Below, piece after piece: positions 48,438 through 57,457 of a stretch of 64,000 nucleotides of DNA. Position 1 is the first letter of the stretch, and each line of letters begins with the position of its first letter. The notes beneath the pieces were generated by a model, which was given only the letters and a program-made list of their open reading frames with translations, was not told the origin of the DNA and made no database searches. Both the position numbers and the translations under genes were made by a program. Source of the DNA: Pseudoxanthomonas suwonensis 11-1 (GTDB lineage: Bacteria; Pseudomonadota; Gammaproteobacteria; Xanthomonadales; Xanthomonadaceae); NCBI RefSeq assembly GCF_000185965.1, contig NC_014924.1, forward strand, positions 620,001-684,000, given 5' to 3'.

Positions 48438-49640
48438 ATGATCCGAACGCATGATGTCGTGATCGTCGGCGGCGGCCTGGTGGGCGCCAGCCTGGCGATC
48501 GCCCTGGACGGGCTGGCGCTGGACGTGGCCCTGGTCGAGGCCACGCCTGCCGGCGAGCTGCCGGCCGTGTTCGACCAGCGCAACCTGAGCCTGGCCCAGG
48601 CTTCGGTCAACGCGCTGCAGGCGCTGGGCGTGCTGTCCAGCCTGCAGGCGCCGACCGGCCCGATCCGCCGCATCCACGTCAGCCGCGCCGGCGATTTCGG
48701 CCGGGTGCAGCTGGAGGCGGCCGACTACGGGCGGGAAGCATTCGGGCAGGTGGTGGTGGCGCGCGACTTCGGCCAGGCACTGGAAACGCGGCTTTCGCGC
48801 GTGCAGGGCCTGGTGCGATACCGGCCGGCGCGTTTCGCCGGACTGGAGGAGGGCGACGAGGGCCATCGCGGCCTGCGCCTGGAAACCGCGGACGGCCCGC
48901 TGTCCCTGCGTACCCGCCTGCTGGTCGCCGCCGACGGCACCGGCAGCGCCGTGCGCAATGCGCTGGGCATTGGCGTGCGCCGCCATGACTACGGCCAGAC
49001 CCTGTTCGTGGCGCGCGTGCGCGGCGAGCGCCCGGCCGATGGCACCGCCTGGGAACGCTTCACCGACAGCGGCCCGACCGCGCTGCTGCCGCGCGGCGAC
49101 CGTGCCTTCGGCGTGGTCCATGGCGTGCCCAGCCACGAGGCCGCGGCGGTGGCCGCGCTGGACGAGGCCGGCTGGCTGGCGCGGATCCAGTCCGCGTTCG
49201 GCTGGCGCGCCGGGCGCTTCCTCGCCTCGGGCGAGCGCAGCGCCTACCCGATGGCCCAGGTCGTGGCCGAGGGTCTGGTCGCGCCGCGCGCGGTGCTGCT
49301 GGGCAACGCCGCCCAGACCATCCATCCGGTCGGCGCCCAGGGTTTCAACCTCGGCCTGCGCGACGCCCTGACCCTGGCCGAGCTGCTGCGTGCCGCGCCT
49401 GGCGGCGATCCCGGCGCCGAGACGCTGCTGGCCCGCCACGTCGAACGTCGCCGCGAGGACCGCGAGCGCACCCTGGCCTTCTCCGATGGCCTGGCCAGGA
49501 TCACCGGCAATCCCTCGCCGCTGCTGCGGCCGCTGCGCAGCCTTGGCCTGGTCGCCGCCGACCGCGCCGCCTGGCTGCAGGCCTGGCTGGTGGGCGGGGC
49601 CATGGGCTTCCGCGGCGACGTGCCGGAGCTGTGCCGATGA
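48438..49640 (+). CDS. ubiH: 2-octaprenyl-6-methoxyphenol hydroxylase UbiH
   Basis: 400-residue FAD monooxygenase of ubiquinone synthesis, acting at the membrane with other Ubi proteins. Dinucleotide motif VVIVGGGLVGASLAIAL at residues 7-23, the DG motif VAADGTGSAVRNALGI, and GNAAQTIHPVGAQGFNLGLRD (GD-like motif, FAD ribose binding) mark the UbiH/UbiF/VisC family; FNLGLRDALTLAELL suggests UbiH. Its stop overlaps the start of a second hydroxylase gene. No Shine-Dalgarno sequence is evident. Confidence 0.9.
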   Translation: MIRTHDVVIVGGGLVGASLAIALDGLALDVALVEATPAGELPAVFDQRNLSLAQASVNALQALGVLSSLQAPTGPIRRIHVSRAGDFGRVQLEAADYGREAFGQVVVARDFGQALETRLSRVQGLVRYRPARFAGLEEGDEGHRGLRLETADGPLSLRTRLLVAADGTGSAVRNALGIGVRRHDYGQTLFVARVRGERPADGTAWERFTDSGPTALLPRGDRAFGVVHGVPSHEAAAVAALDEAGWLARIQSAFGWRAGRFLASGERSAYPMAQVVAEGLVAPRAVLLGNAAQTIHPVGAQGFNLGLRDALTLAELLRAAPGGDPGAETLLARHVERRREDRERTLAFSDGLARITGNPSPLLRPLRSLGLVAADRAAWLQAWLVGGAMGFRGDVPELCR

Positions 49641-50827
49641 CGGGCTACGTGAAAAGCCGCGTGCGCATGGATGTCGTCATCGCCGGTGGCGGCGTGGTCG
49701 GCGCGGCTTGCGCGCTGGCGCTGTCGCGCGCAGGCCTGGAAGTCGCGCTGGTCGAACCGCGGCCGGCGCCGCGCTGGTCCCGGGAACAGCCGGACCTGCG
49801 CGTCTACGCGCTGGCGCCGGACAATGCCACGCTGCTGCAGCACCTGGGCGTATGGCCGCAGGTACTGGCCGCGCGCGCCCAGCCTTACCGGTGCATGCGC
49901 GTATGGGACGCGGCCGGTGGCGACGAACTCATGTTCGATACCGCCTCGATGGGCCGCCCGGAACTGGGCTGGATCGTCGAGAACGACCTGCTCGCCGACC
50001 GCCTGTGGGCGGCGCTCGCGACCGCCGGCGTGCGCTGCCTCACCCCGGCGCGGGTCGAGGCGATGGAACAGGACGAAGCCGGCGTACGCCTGCGCCTGGA
50101 CGACGGCAGCCGGCTGGAATCGCGCCTGGCGGTGGCGGCCGACGGCGCCGGTTCGGCATTGCGCCGGCTCGCCGGCCTGGAGGTCGATGCCCGCGACTAC
50201 GGCCAGCGCGGCGTGGTCGCCTATATAAGGACGGAACAGCCGCACCGGGCCACGGCCTGGCAGCGCTTCCTGCCCACGGGGCCGCTGGCGCTGCTGCCGT
50301 TCACCGATGGCCTGGTGTCGATCGTGTGGAGCCTGCCGGATGCCGAGGCCGTGCGCGTGCTGGAGCTGGACGAAGGACGGTTCGCGATCGAGCTGCGCGA
50401 TGCCTCGGCAGGTCGCCTGGGCAGGGTGCAGCTGGCCTCGAAGCGTGCCGCCTTCCCGCTGCGCCGCCAGCTGGTGCGCAGGCAGGTGGCCGGGCGCGTG
50501 CTGGTGCTGGGCGATGCGGCACACGTGGTGCATCCGCTCGCCGGCCAGGGCGTGAACCTGGGGCTGCGCGACGTGGCCGCGCTGCAGGAGGAGGTCGTCG
50601 GCGCGTTGCGCCGCGGCGCCGACTGGGCCGCGCCGCACCGCCTGCAGCGCTGGGAACGGCGTCGGCTCAGCGACAACACCGTTTCCGCGCGCGCGTTCGA
50701 AACCATCAACACCGTGTTCTCGAACGCGCACCCGGTACCCACGCTGCTGCGCGGCCATCTGCTTGGACTGGCCGGCCGCCTGCCGCCGCTCAAGCGCGCG
50801 CTGTGGCGGCACGCGGCCGGGATCTGA
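49637..50827 (+). CDS. UbiH/UbiF/VisC-family ubiquinone hydroxylase
   Basis: 396 residues from ATG 49637, which overlaps the ubiH stop (ATGA). An in-frame ATG at 49667 would open right at the FAD fold (MDVVIAGGGVVG) and is also possible. Motifs: AGGGVVGAACALAL, VAADGAGSALRRLAGL and LGDAAHVVHPLAGQGVNLGL (GD motif). A second ring hydroxylase of the same pathway is the likely role; UbiF-, UbiI- or UbiM-like reaction cannot be told apart here. The C-terminus runs through NTVFSNAHPVPTLLRG as in VisC/UbiF relatives. Confidence 0.9.
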   Translation: MTGYVKSRVRMDVVIAGGGVVGAACALALSRAGLEVALVEPRPAPRWSREQPDLRVYALAPDNATLLQHLGVWPQVLAARAQPYRCMRVWDAAGGDELMFDTASMGRPELGWIVENDLLADRLWAALATAGVRCLTPARVEAMEQDEAGVRLRLDDGSRLESRLAVAADGAGSALRRLAGLEVDARDYGQRGVVAYIRTEQPHRATAWQRFLPTGPLALLPFTDGLVSIVWSLPDAEAVRVLELDEGRFAIELRDASAGRLGRVQLASKRAAFPLRRQLVRRQVAGRVLVLGDAAHVVHPLAGQGVNLGLRDVAALQEEVVGALRRGADWAAPHRLQRWERRRLSDNTVSARAFETINTVFSNAHPVPTLLRGHLLGLAGRLPPLKRALWRHAAGI

Positions 50828-51199
50828 TCAGCGGATCCAGCCGGACAGTTCCTCGCGGTCCAGGCGGCCATCGCTGTTGCCGTCGACCGCGCGGAACTCG
50901 CCCTCCAGGGTCGGGTTGGCCGCGGCCTCGCGACGGTCGATGAAGCCATCGCCGTTGGCGTCCATGGCCTCGAAATCGATGCGGTACTCGCCGACCACGC
51001 TGTCCGGCTCGAACGAGCGGACCACGATGCGTTCGTCGTGGCCGCCCTGCAGGACGGCCATGCCGCTCTGGCGCTGCATGGGCGCGGCAACCGGTTCCGG
51101 CGCCGGCGGCGGCAGGGGCAGGGTCGAGGCTTGGGCGAGCGCGCTGCCGCTGGCGACGGCCAGCAGCAGCGCGGTGGTGAGTGCGTGGATGCGGCTCAT
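50828..51199 (-). CDS. secreted EF-hand protein
   Basis: 123 residues: signal peptide MSRIHALTTALLLAVASGSALA, a Pro-rich linker, and two canonical EF-hand loops, DANGDGFIDRRE (80-91) and DGNSDGRLDREE (106-117), each with acidic residues at loop positions 1, 3, 5, 9 and 12. It should bind calcium in the periplasm or outside. Role unknown; small EF-hand proteins like this are common in Xanthomonadaceae. Its stop abuts the hydroxylase stop (convergent). Confidence 0.9.
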   Translation of the reverse strand: MSRIHALTTALLLAVASGSALAQASTLPLPPPAPEPVAAPMQRQSGMAVLQGGHDERIVVRSFEPDSVVGEYRIDFEAMDANGDGFIDRREAAANPTLEGEFRAVDGNSDGRLDREELSGWIR

Positions 51200-51277
51200 G
51201 CGTGGCTCCTGTTCCGGGTTGCGGGCGCCAGAAACTAGGAGCCCCGGGGTGAAGCGAGGGTTAACCGCGGGCCGGGC

Positions 51278-52432
51278 TCACAGCACGATGCGGCGCCCGC
51301 CCTCGCGCGCCGAGGCGTACACCGCATCGACCACGCGCATGTCGCGCAGGCCTTCCTCGCCGGGCACGCGCGGCGGCCGCTTCTCGAGGATGGCCAGGGC
51401 GTCGTTGTCCATCTGCAGCGCCTGCTGGTGCGGGAGGACGCCTTCGTCCTCGATGAGCTTGCCGTCGCTGGTGCGGCCCTTGATGTTGTCGTAGGTCTGG
51501 AACGGCGACAGCTCGTACCAGCCACGCTCGCAATCGGCGCGCAGGGTGTTCATGTCCCTGCCGAAGCTGGTCGAACACTCGGCGACCAGGCCATCGGCGA
51601 ACTCGAGGGTGAAGTGCGTGGTCTCGTCCACGCCCTCGAACAGCTGCGGACGGTGGACCTCGCTGCGCGCGGTCACCGCCACCGGTTCCTGCCCGGTGAT
51701 GTAGCGAGCGCCCTGCAGCGCATACACGCCCATGTCGTACATCGCGCCGCCGCCGTTCTGCGGCAACAGGCGCCACGGCTTGTTGGCCGGGTCGACGTCA
51801 TCGTAGGCATGGAAGCCGGCGTCGGCGCTGACCTTGAGCATGCGCCCGTAGGGTTTGTCCTTCGCCATCGCGCGCAGCTGCATGGTGCTGGGCTGGTGCT
51901 GCATGCGGTAGCCGATCGCCAGCTGCACGTTGGCGGCTCGGCAGGCATCGATCATCTCCTGCGCCTCGGCCGCGTTCATCGCCATCGGCTTCTCGCACCA
52001 CACGTGCTTGCCGGCGGCAGCCGCGCGCAGGGCCAGCGGCTTGTGCAGGTCGTTCGGGGTGACGATGTAGACCGCCTGGATCTCCGGGTTGTCGGCGATG
52101 CGGTCGAAGTCGTCGTAGCTGTAGACGTTGCGGTCGGCGATGCCGTACTTGGCCTGCCACTCCGGGATCTTCGCGGGCGTGCCGGTGACGATGCCGGCGA
52201 GGTGGCAGTTGCGGGTCAGCTGCAGGCCGGGGGCGAGCAGGTGGCCGGCGTAGTAGCCCAGGCCGACCAGGGCCACGCCGATCGAATCCGGACGTCGTGC
52301 GCTGGCTGCGTCGCCGCGCTTGCTGGCGGTGGCGCCGGCACGTCCCCCGGCAGCGGCGGGCAGGGCGGCACCGATGCCGGCGCCGGCCATGGCGGCCAGC
52401 AGGTGGCGGCGGGTCAGTCCGGTGTCGAGCAT
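51278..52432 (-). CDS. Tat-exported Gfo/Idh/MocA oxidoreductase (glucose-fructose oxidoreductase-like)
   Basis: 384-residue NAD(P)-dependent oxidoreductase. The start MLDTGLTRRHLLAAMAGAGIG carries twin arginines, so it is folded and exported by Tat with its cofactor, as known for Zymomonas glucose-fructose oxidoreductase. Rossmann motif VALVGLGYYAGHLLAPGL, the EKPMA motif with catalytic Lys (VWCEKPMAM), and DMGVYALQGARYITG are seen. AGGAGG lies 3-8 nt before the ATG. Substrate probably a sugar or inositol-type compound; not readable. Confidence 0.92.
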   Translation of the reverse strand: MLDTGLTRRHLLAAMAGAGIGAALPAAAGGRAGATASKRGDAASARRPDSIGVALVGLGYYAGHLLAPGLQLTRNCHLAGIVTGTPAKIPEWQAKYGIADRNVYSYDDFDRIADNPEIQAVYIVTPNDLHKPLALRAAAAGKHVWCEKPMAMNAAEAQEMIDACRAANVQLAIGYRMQHQPSTMQLRAMAKDKPYGRMLKVSADAGFHAYDDVDPANKPWRLLPQNGGGAMYDMGVYALQGARYITGQEPVAVTARSEVHRPQLFEGVDETTHFTLEFADGLVAECSTSFGRDMNTLRADCERGWYELSPFQTYDNIKGRTSDGKLIEDEGVLPHQQALQMDNDALAILEKRPPRVPGEEGLRDMRVVDAVYASAREGGRRIVL

Positions 52433-52663
52433 GGAGCCTCCTATATATGTGTGTGCGGCGCGCGGAGCCGCGTCGGCGGCGGACGGCACACGATGCCACA
52501 GCATGCCCGCCAGCTGTAACGCCGCCGTACGCCGGCGTGCCTGGATGGTGCGCCGGCCATGCCATCCTTCGCGCGCGATCCGAAACGGGACCGCCGTTGC
52601 ATTCCCATCCCAGCCGGTGCGACCGGCCGTGGCCATACTGCAACACCGGAGGAGGACGCCCCC

Positions 52664-53383
52664 ATGCAGCAGCTCGAACTCAAAGACCCGGCGGCCTTCG
52701 CCTCCGAATTCCTGCGCCAGACGCAGCTGCAGGGCTTCGGCGCGCTCAGCAAGCGCGACCTGGAATTGCTGGTGTTCGTGCTGCTGGAACGCGACGGCGC
52801 GATCGACCGCAATGCCAGCAACCACGCCGCCGCCGCGCAGTTGCGGGTGACCCCGGCAAAGCTGCGCGCGCTGCGCCGCGACGGCTACGCGCGCTGGCGG
52901 CAGCTGGTGGCCGAACCTGCGGACGAGGCGCTGCGCCGCATCCTGGGCTACGTCCTGACCGAGGCCAACCTGCGTTCGGGCAGCCGCCATGTCAGCGAGC
53001 GGAGCCGCAACGATGGCTTCCTCGCGGTGCGCATCGAACATCCCGATGACCGCCAGCAGTTCGAACAGGCGATCCTCGATGCCGGTGGACTGCCGGTATA
53101 CGAGCGCAACCGCGAGGTGGTGGCGGTGCGTTTCGACACCCTGGTCGCGCTGGCCGAGCGCAGCGGCTTCCTGCAGCCGGATACCGCTGCGGTGGTCGAT
53201 GCCCTGCGTGCGCTCGCCCCCGCCTCCCAGGAGCTGGCCGAGCTGCTGCGCAAGGACGTGGCCAGCCTGCGCTGGAGCGACGTGCGCAACGCGGTCAACA
53301 GCCTCGGCGCGAAGGCGGTGGCGGGTAGCGCGGAGAACGCGTTGCGCGGCCTGTTGAAGCTGGTGTTTCCCTTCCTGCCCTGA
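52664..53383 (+). CDS. orphan helical protein of unknown function
   Basis: 239 residues, no signal peptide or membrane helix. GGAGGA lies just upstream of ATG 52664. The first 90 residues are helical, with LSKRDLELLVFVLLERDGAID and LRVTPAKLRALRRDGYARW, a pattern that looks like a helix-turn-helix plus basic helix. The middle has a mixed alpha/beta stretch (FLAVRIEHPDDRQQFEQAIL) and the end a hydrophobic helix (ENALRGLLKLVFPFLP). Not recognised. Divergent from the Gfo/Idh gene. A short hairpin (53384-53404) follows. Confidence 0.8.
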   Translation: MQQLELKDPAAFASEFLRQTQLQGFGALSKRDLELLVFVLLERDGAIDRNASNHAAAAQLRVTPAKLRALRRDGYARWRQLVAEPADEALRRILGYVLTEANLRSGSRHVSERSRNDGFLAVRIEHPDDRQQFEQAILDAGGLPVYERNREVVAVRFDTLVALAERSGFLQPDTAAVVDALRALAPASQELAELLRKDVASLRWSDVRNAVNSLGAKAVAGSAENALRGLLKLVFPFLP

Positions 53384-53404
53384 TGCCCGGCCATTGCCGG
53401 GGCA
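53384..53404 (+). terminator. hairpin after the orphan gene
   Basis: TGCCCGGC pairs with GCCGGGGCA (one extra G) around CATT, starting at the stop. No T tract. The rest of 53405-54086 is the receptor leader region, with no other gene seen. Confidence 0.35.
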
Positions 53405-53454
53405 AGCAGCGTTGAACGTGCAAGCAACGCTTGCGGAGAAACGTGCTGCGCCGC

Positions 53455-53466
53455 GACAAAAATGTC
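53455..53466 (+). promoter_or_regulatory. distal element shared by both receptor copies
   Basis: GACAAAAATGTC sits in a stretch matched at 61730-61741 (CACAAAAATGTC), with similar flanks (GAAACG...GC before, GCCGCTG after). It lies 631 nt before the receptor ATG here and 652 nt in the other copy. Function unknown; a regulator site or remnant of the duplicated upstream gene end are both possible. Confidence 0.35.
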
Positions 53467-53732
53467 TGCCGCTGACGTCCTCCCCGGGGTGGGACGGACG
53501 TCGCGGATCACATCCAGCGAAAACACGCCATACGCGGATGCATGGATTCGTACCGTCGCCCTGCGTCCTTCGCAATGTCTTGATTGTCCTGCGCTTTCGA
53601 AATCCGGCCGCGCATTAAGGTTTCGTCGCCCCACGGATGGCGCAAAAACATGACTCGCGGTGTCATCCCGCGATTGTTTTTATCGCGTGAATGTTTTGAT
53701 CGAAACCGTAAAAAAAGTGTTGCGCTGCACTG

Positions 53733-53761
53733 TGGACACCCCAGAAAACAGCTGTTATCCA
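53733..53761 (+). promoter_or_regulatory. candidate promoter of receptor copy 1
   Basis: TGGACA, 17-nt spacer, TATCCA. The -10 side (CAGCTGTTATCCATTCGCC) is conserved in receptor copy 2. Next to it, 53778-53791 (TGGTACCGCTAACT) matches most of the TGGTANCGNTACCA operator of Xanthomonas LacI-type sugar regulators, but this site is not kept in copy 2. Confidence 0.35.
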
Positions 53762-53968
53762 TTCGCCCCGCGTTAACTGGTACCGCTAACTGTTGTACCC
53801 GAGTGCAGTTCCGGCCAGCGCGTGGGGCGACTGCCACCATCCATTGCCGGGGAGGCTTTCGAACCGGCGGACCCTGGATAGAGCTCCGGGATTGGCATCC
53901 ACAAGCCGATGCCACAAAGGAAGGAACCAACATGCGATCCAGAAGAGAGAGAGGGGAGGTTTAACAGG

Positions 53969-54076
53969 ATGTACACGTGTCTCCGATGTCCAGCGCTGTC
54001 TATCGGCGTGACCACGACCGGCTTCCGGTCGGGCAAGCGCCAGCCCACGCCGACAGCTGACAACTTCCAGTGCTGA
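53969..54076 (+). CDS. 36-codon leader reading frame (uORF) of receptor copy 1
   Basis: ATG preceded by GGGGAGG at 8-9 nt, 35 codons, TGA ending 10 nt before the receptor ATG. Receptor copy 2 has a leader frame of exactly the same length and position, also ending Gln-Cys-stop, although indels put the middle in different frames. Peptide sequence is thus not conserved; start, length and stop are. A role in translational coupling or attenuation is inferred. Confidence 0.35.
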   Translation: MYTCLRCPALSIGVTTTGFRSGKRQPTPTADNFQC

Positions 54077-54086
54077 GGACTTACCT

Positions 54087-57000
54087 ATGAACCACAAGAT
54101 GAAGAAGAAGTTCCGCTCGCGGGCGATGTTCACCATCGTCGGCGGCATGATCGTCATCAATCCCGCGTTCGCCCAGGACTCCCAGGAAGCGACCCAGCTG
54201 GACACGGTGCAGGTCACCGGTCTGCGCAGCTCGCTCGACCAGGCCATGAACATCAAGCGCGACACGCCCGGCGTGGTCGACGCGATCAGCGCCGAGGACA
54301 TCGGCAAGTTCCCGGACACCAACCTGGCCGAGTCCCTGCAGCGCATCACCGGTATCTCGATCGAGCGCCGTGACGGCGAAGGCGCGCAGGTCACCGCGCG
54401 TGGCTTCGGCCCGGGCTACAACCTGGTCACCCTCAACGGTCGCCAGATCCCCGGCGCCGACGGCTTCGGCGGCGGCGGCCTGGAGGTCGGCGGCGTCGGC
54501 TCCGGTACCCGCGGCTTCAACTTCGCCCAGCTCGCCTCCGAGGCGGTCAACGGCGTGACCGTGTACAAGACCGGCCGTGCCTCGCAGCCGTCCGGCGGCA
54601 TCGGCGCCACGGTCGACATCCTGACCGCGCGTCCGTTCAACAACCGCGGCGGCGAAGTGGTCGCCAGCGCCGGCGTCAAGGCCGTCTCCGACGACTCGCA
54701 GACCATCGGCAGCGACATCACTCCCGAGATCTCGGGCATCTTCAGCTACGCCAACCCGGACAAGACCTGGGGCTTCAGCGTCAACGCCAGCTACCAGGAG
54801 CGCCACGGTGGTTCGGCCCAGGCCACCCAGAACGGCTGGAACGTGGCCCGCTGGACCGGTACGGACAGCAAGTTCCGTTCGGATGCGGTGATCGAGAACG
54901 CGCCCGAGATCGGCCAGCTGTATTCCATGCCGAACGACGTGCGCTACGCGTACCAGAACTTCGAGCGCGAGCGCACCAACGCCCAGGCGGTGCTGCAGTT
55001 CGCCCCGAGCGACGCCCTGACCTTCACCCTCGACTACACCTATTCGGTCAACGAGATCGCGCAGGACCGTGGCGAGCAGACCATGTGGCTGCAGAACAAC
55101 CTGACCCACGTCACCTTCGATGGTGACAAGAAGGTTGCGACCCCGGTCTACATCCGCGACCTGGCCGGCGGCGGCAAGGACTTCGGCTTCGAGCAGCAGC
55201 GCGACGAGCAGAAGTTCAACCTCGACTCGCTCGGCCTGAACGTGAAGTGGGACGTCAACGACCGGCTGACCCTGAACTTCGACGTCCACAACACCAAGGT
55301 CAACAGCCGTCCGAACGACCCGGTCACCGGCGGCAGCTCGACCGCGTTCAGCTTCGGTGCCTTCGCGCCGAACCCGGCAGTCAACAACTGGACCCAGGAG
55401 TACGAGTTCAACAACGGTCTGCCGCTGATGTGGCGCACCCTGTACCCGACCACCGCCGACGCCCTCGCCGGCACCAACGGCGTGGTCAACTCGGACTTCT
55501 CGCCGGAGACCTTCGGCAGCCAGATCATGCGCATCTGGTCGACCCGCCAGGACAGCGAGGTCAAGGCCGGCCGCATCGACGGTGAGTTCGCCTTCGACAA
55601 CGGCCGCTTCCTGTTCGGCGTCGATTCCAGCGACAGCAAGATGCGCCGCCTGAACGTCGACGGCCATGCCCACCTGATGACCCTGGGCGACTGGAACTCG
55701 ACCGACCGCGGCCAGATCGCCGACATCGCCAACCACCTGCGCCAGTTCAGCATCACCAAGCTGTTCGAGGACTTCAACACCCGCGGCGCCGACTCCAACG
55801 TGTGGATCGGCAACGCCACCGAGCTGGCGCAGTGGGCCGAGGGCCTGTGTGCCTCGGGCAACGCCCCGGCCGCGTGGGACGCGCAGAACCGCTGCGACGA
55901 GATCTCGTCGCGCGTGTACGGCGCGCTGGATGCCGACAACCTGGTCCAGGAAAAGACCAAGTCGGTCTACATCCAGTGGGAGCAGGACGGCATGCTCGGC
56001 GACTTCCCGACCTACATGGTCGCGGGCGTCCGCTACGAGAAGACCGACGTGAAGTCGACCTCGGTTATCCAGGTCCCGGGTGCCATGGCGTGGCTGTCGA
56101 ACAACGACTTCCAGATCCGCAACTCGGATGAGGCGATGCCGTTCAGCGAGACGGCCAGCTACAGCTACGTGCTGCCGAACCTCGACTTCAGCATCGACTT
56201 CACCTCCGACCTGAAGGGCCGCGCCTCGTTCAGCAAGACCATCGCCCGCGCCCCGTACGGCAACCTGTACGCCGGTCCGGGCGCTGGCATCCCCAGCGGT
56301 TCGACCCTGTACGGCGAGCAGTTCCGCGCCACCGGCAACGCCCAGACCCCGAGCCTGCTGCCGCTCGAGTCGGACAACATCGACATCGGCCTGGAGTGGT
56401 ACTTCGCTCCGTCCAGCTTCGTCGGCGTGACCTACTGGAACAAGCGCGTCAAGAACTTCATCGGCAACACCGTGGTGCGCGAGAACCTGTACGGCCTGGC
56501 CGACCCGACCACTGGCCCGGATGCGCAGGCCGCCAATGCGTTCCTGGCCAGCGCCCAGTGCACCGCCCAGGTCACCGCCGCGGGCAACGATCCGTCCGAG
56601 GGCTGCAAGCAGGACTACACCACCCTGTTCGCCGCCACCGCGCTGATCCGCTACGCCGCCCAGACCGGCGGCCTGGCCGCGTACGACGGCTCCAACCAGC
56701 AGTCGCTGGACCTGGAGGCGCTGTACGACATCATCGGCGACACCAGCCGCGGTGACCCGCTGTACCAGTTCGACGTCAACCGCCCGGTCAACCAGCGTGC
56801 CGCCACGCTGCACGGCTGGGAGCTCGGTGGCCAGTACTTCTTCGGTGACACCGGCTTCGGCGTCCTGGCGAACTACACCATCGTGAAGGGCGACGTGGGC
56901 GTGGACCGCGCCGCCGATCCGGACACCGACGTGTTCGCCCTGACCGGCCTGTCCGACACCGCCAACCTGGTGCTGATGTACGAGAAGTTCGGGTGGTCGG

Positions 57001-57263
57001 CGCGCCTGGCCTGGAACTGGCGCGACGAGTACCTGCTGGCCGCCAACCAGAACGGCAACAACCGCAACCCGTACTTCGTCGAGGAGTACGACCAGATCGA
57101 CCTGAGCGTGAGCTACAAGCTGACCGACAACCTGTCGCTGTCGGCCGAGGCGATCAACCTCACCGGAGAGGATGTCCGCTGGCACGCGCGTTCCAGCCGC
57201 CAGTTCGTCCGCGTCGTCGACCAGTCCCCGCGCTACATGGTGGGCCTGCGTTACACGTTCTGA
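54087..57263 (+). CDS. large TonB-dependent receptor (TonB-Xanth-Caul type), copy 1
   Basis: 1058-residue outer-membrane receptor of the TIGR01782-like class typical of Xanthomonas and Caulobacter carbohydrate loci. Unusual basic start MNHKMKKKFRSRAMFTIVGG before the signal core, cleavage near AFAQD; TonB-box-like LDTVQVTGLR; plug with DIGKFPDTNLAESLQRI, SIERRDGEGAQVTARGFGP and GGIGATVDILTARPF; the barrel ends VGLRYTF. The 5' leader is about 325 nt. A very strong terminator follows directly, then sapC. Substrate unknown; sugars or modified peptides are typical for the class. Confidence 0.95.
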   Translation: MNHKMKKKFRSRAMFTIVGGMIVINPAFAQDSQEATQLDTVQVTGLRSSLDQAMNIKRDTPGVVDAISAEDIGKFPDTNLAESLQRITGISIERRDGEGAQVTARGFGPGYNLVTLNGRQIPGADGFGGGGLEVGGVGSGTRGFNFAQLASEAVNGVTVYKTGRASQPSGGIGATVDILTARPFNNRGGEVVASAGVKAVSDDSQTIGSDITPEISGIFSYANPDKTWGFSVNASYQERHGGSAQATQNGWNVARWTGTDSKFRSDAVIENAPEIGQLYSMPNDVRYAYQNFERERTNAQAVLQFAPSDALTFTLDYTYSVNEIAQDRGEQTMWLQNNLTHVTFDGDKKVATPVYIRDLAGGGKDFGFEQQRDEQKFNLDSLGLNVKWDVNDRLTLNFDVHNTKVNSRPNDPVTGGSSTAFSFGAFAPNPAVNNWTQEYEFNNGLPLMWRTLYPTTADALAGTNGVVNSDFSPETFGSQIMRIWSTRQDSEVKAGRIDGEFAFDNGRFLFGVDSSDSKMRRLNVDGHAHLMTLGDWNSTDRGQIADIANHLRQFSITKLFEDFNTRGADSNVWIGNATELAQWAEGLCASGNAPAAWDAQNRCDEISSRVYGALDADNLVQEKTKSVYIQWEQDGMLGDFPTYMVAGVRYEKTDVKSTSVIQVPGAMAWLSNNDFQIRNSDEAMPFSETASYSYVLPNLDFSIDFTSDLKGRASFSKTIARAPYGNLYAGPGAGIPSGSTLYGEQFRATGNAQTPSLLPLESDNIDIGLEWYFAPSSFVGVTYWNKRVKNFIGNTVVRENLYGLADPTTGPDAQAANAFLASAQCTAQVTAAGNDPSEGCKQDYTTLFAATALIRYAAQTGGLAAYDGSNQQSLDLEALYDIIGDTSRGDPLYQFDVNRPVNQRAATLHGWELGGQYFFGDTGFGVLANYTIVKGDVGVDRAADPDTDVFALTGLSDTANLVLMYEKFGWSARLAWNWRDEYLLAANQNGNNRNPYFVEEYDQIDLSVSYKLTDNLSLSAEAINLTGEDVRWHARSSRQFVRVVDQSPRYMVGLRYTF

Positions 57264-57298
57264 TCCATGCGGATGTAGTCGTTTCACGTGCAAGAACG

Positions 57299-57331
57299 GG
57301 GACCGTCGCTTCGGCGACGGTCCCTTTTTTT
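57299..57331 (+). terminator. strong intrinsic terminator with TTCG loop
   Basis: Eleven-base perfect stem GGGACCGTCGC / GCGACGGTCCC, TTCG tetraloop, then seven T. It lies 36 nt after the receptor stop and before sapC, so the accessory genes get either readthrough or their own promoter. Confidence 0.95.
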
Positions 57332-57457
57332 GGGGGCCATCGGGGCACGCCTGATTCCGCTTGCGGGCGGTGCGCGGTTGCCGATATGGTCCATCGGGGA
57401 AGCGTCGCTTCCGGGGAAAGGGACCCCCTGCGGTCCGACGAAACAACTGGAGCCGAG

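Noticed and set aside
53505-53933. Small antisense frames in the receptor leader
   Set aside because: No ribosome site or conservation with the second leader; composition typical of chance frames.
54081-57446. Antisense frame of 1121 codons over the large receptor
   Set aside because: Shadow of a clear TonB receptor; no start signal, no recognisable domain, and similar shadows occur over most genes here.
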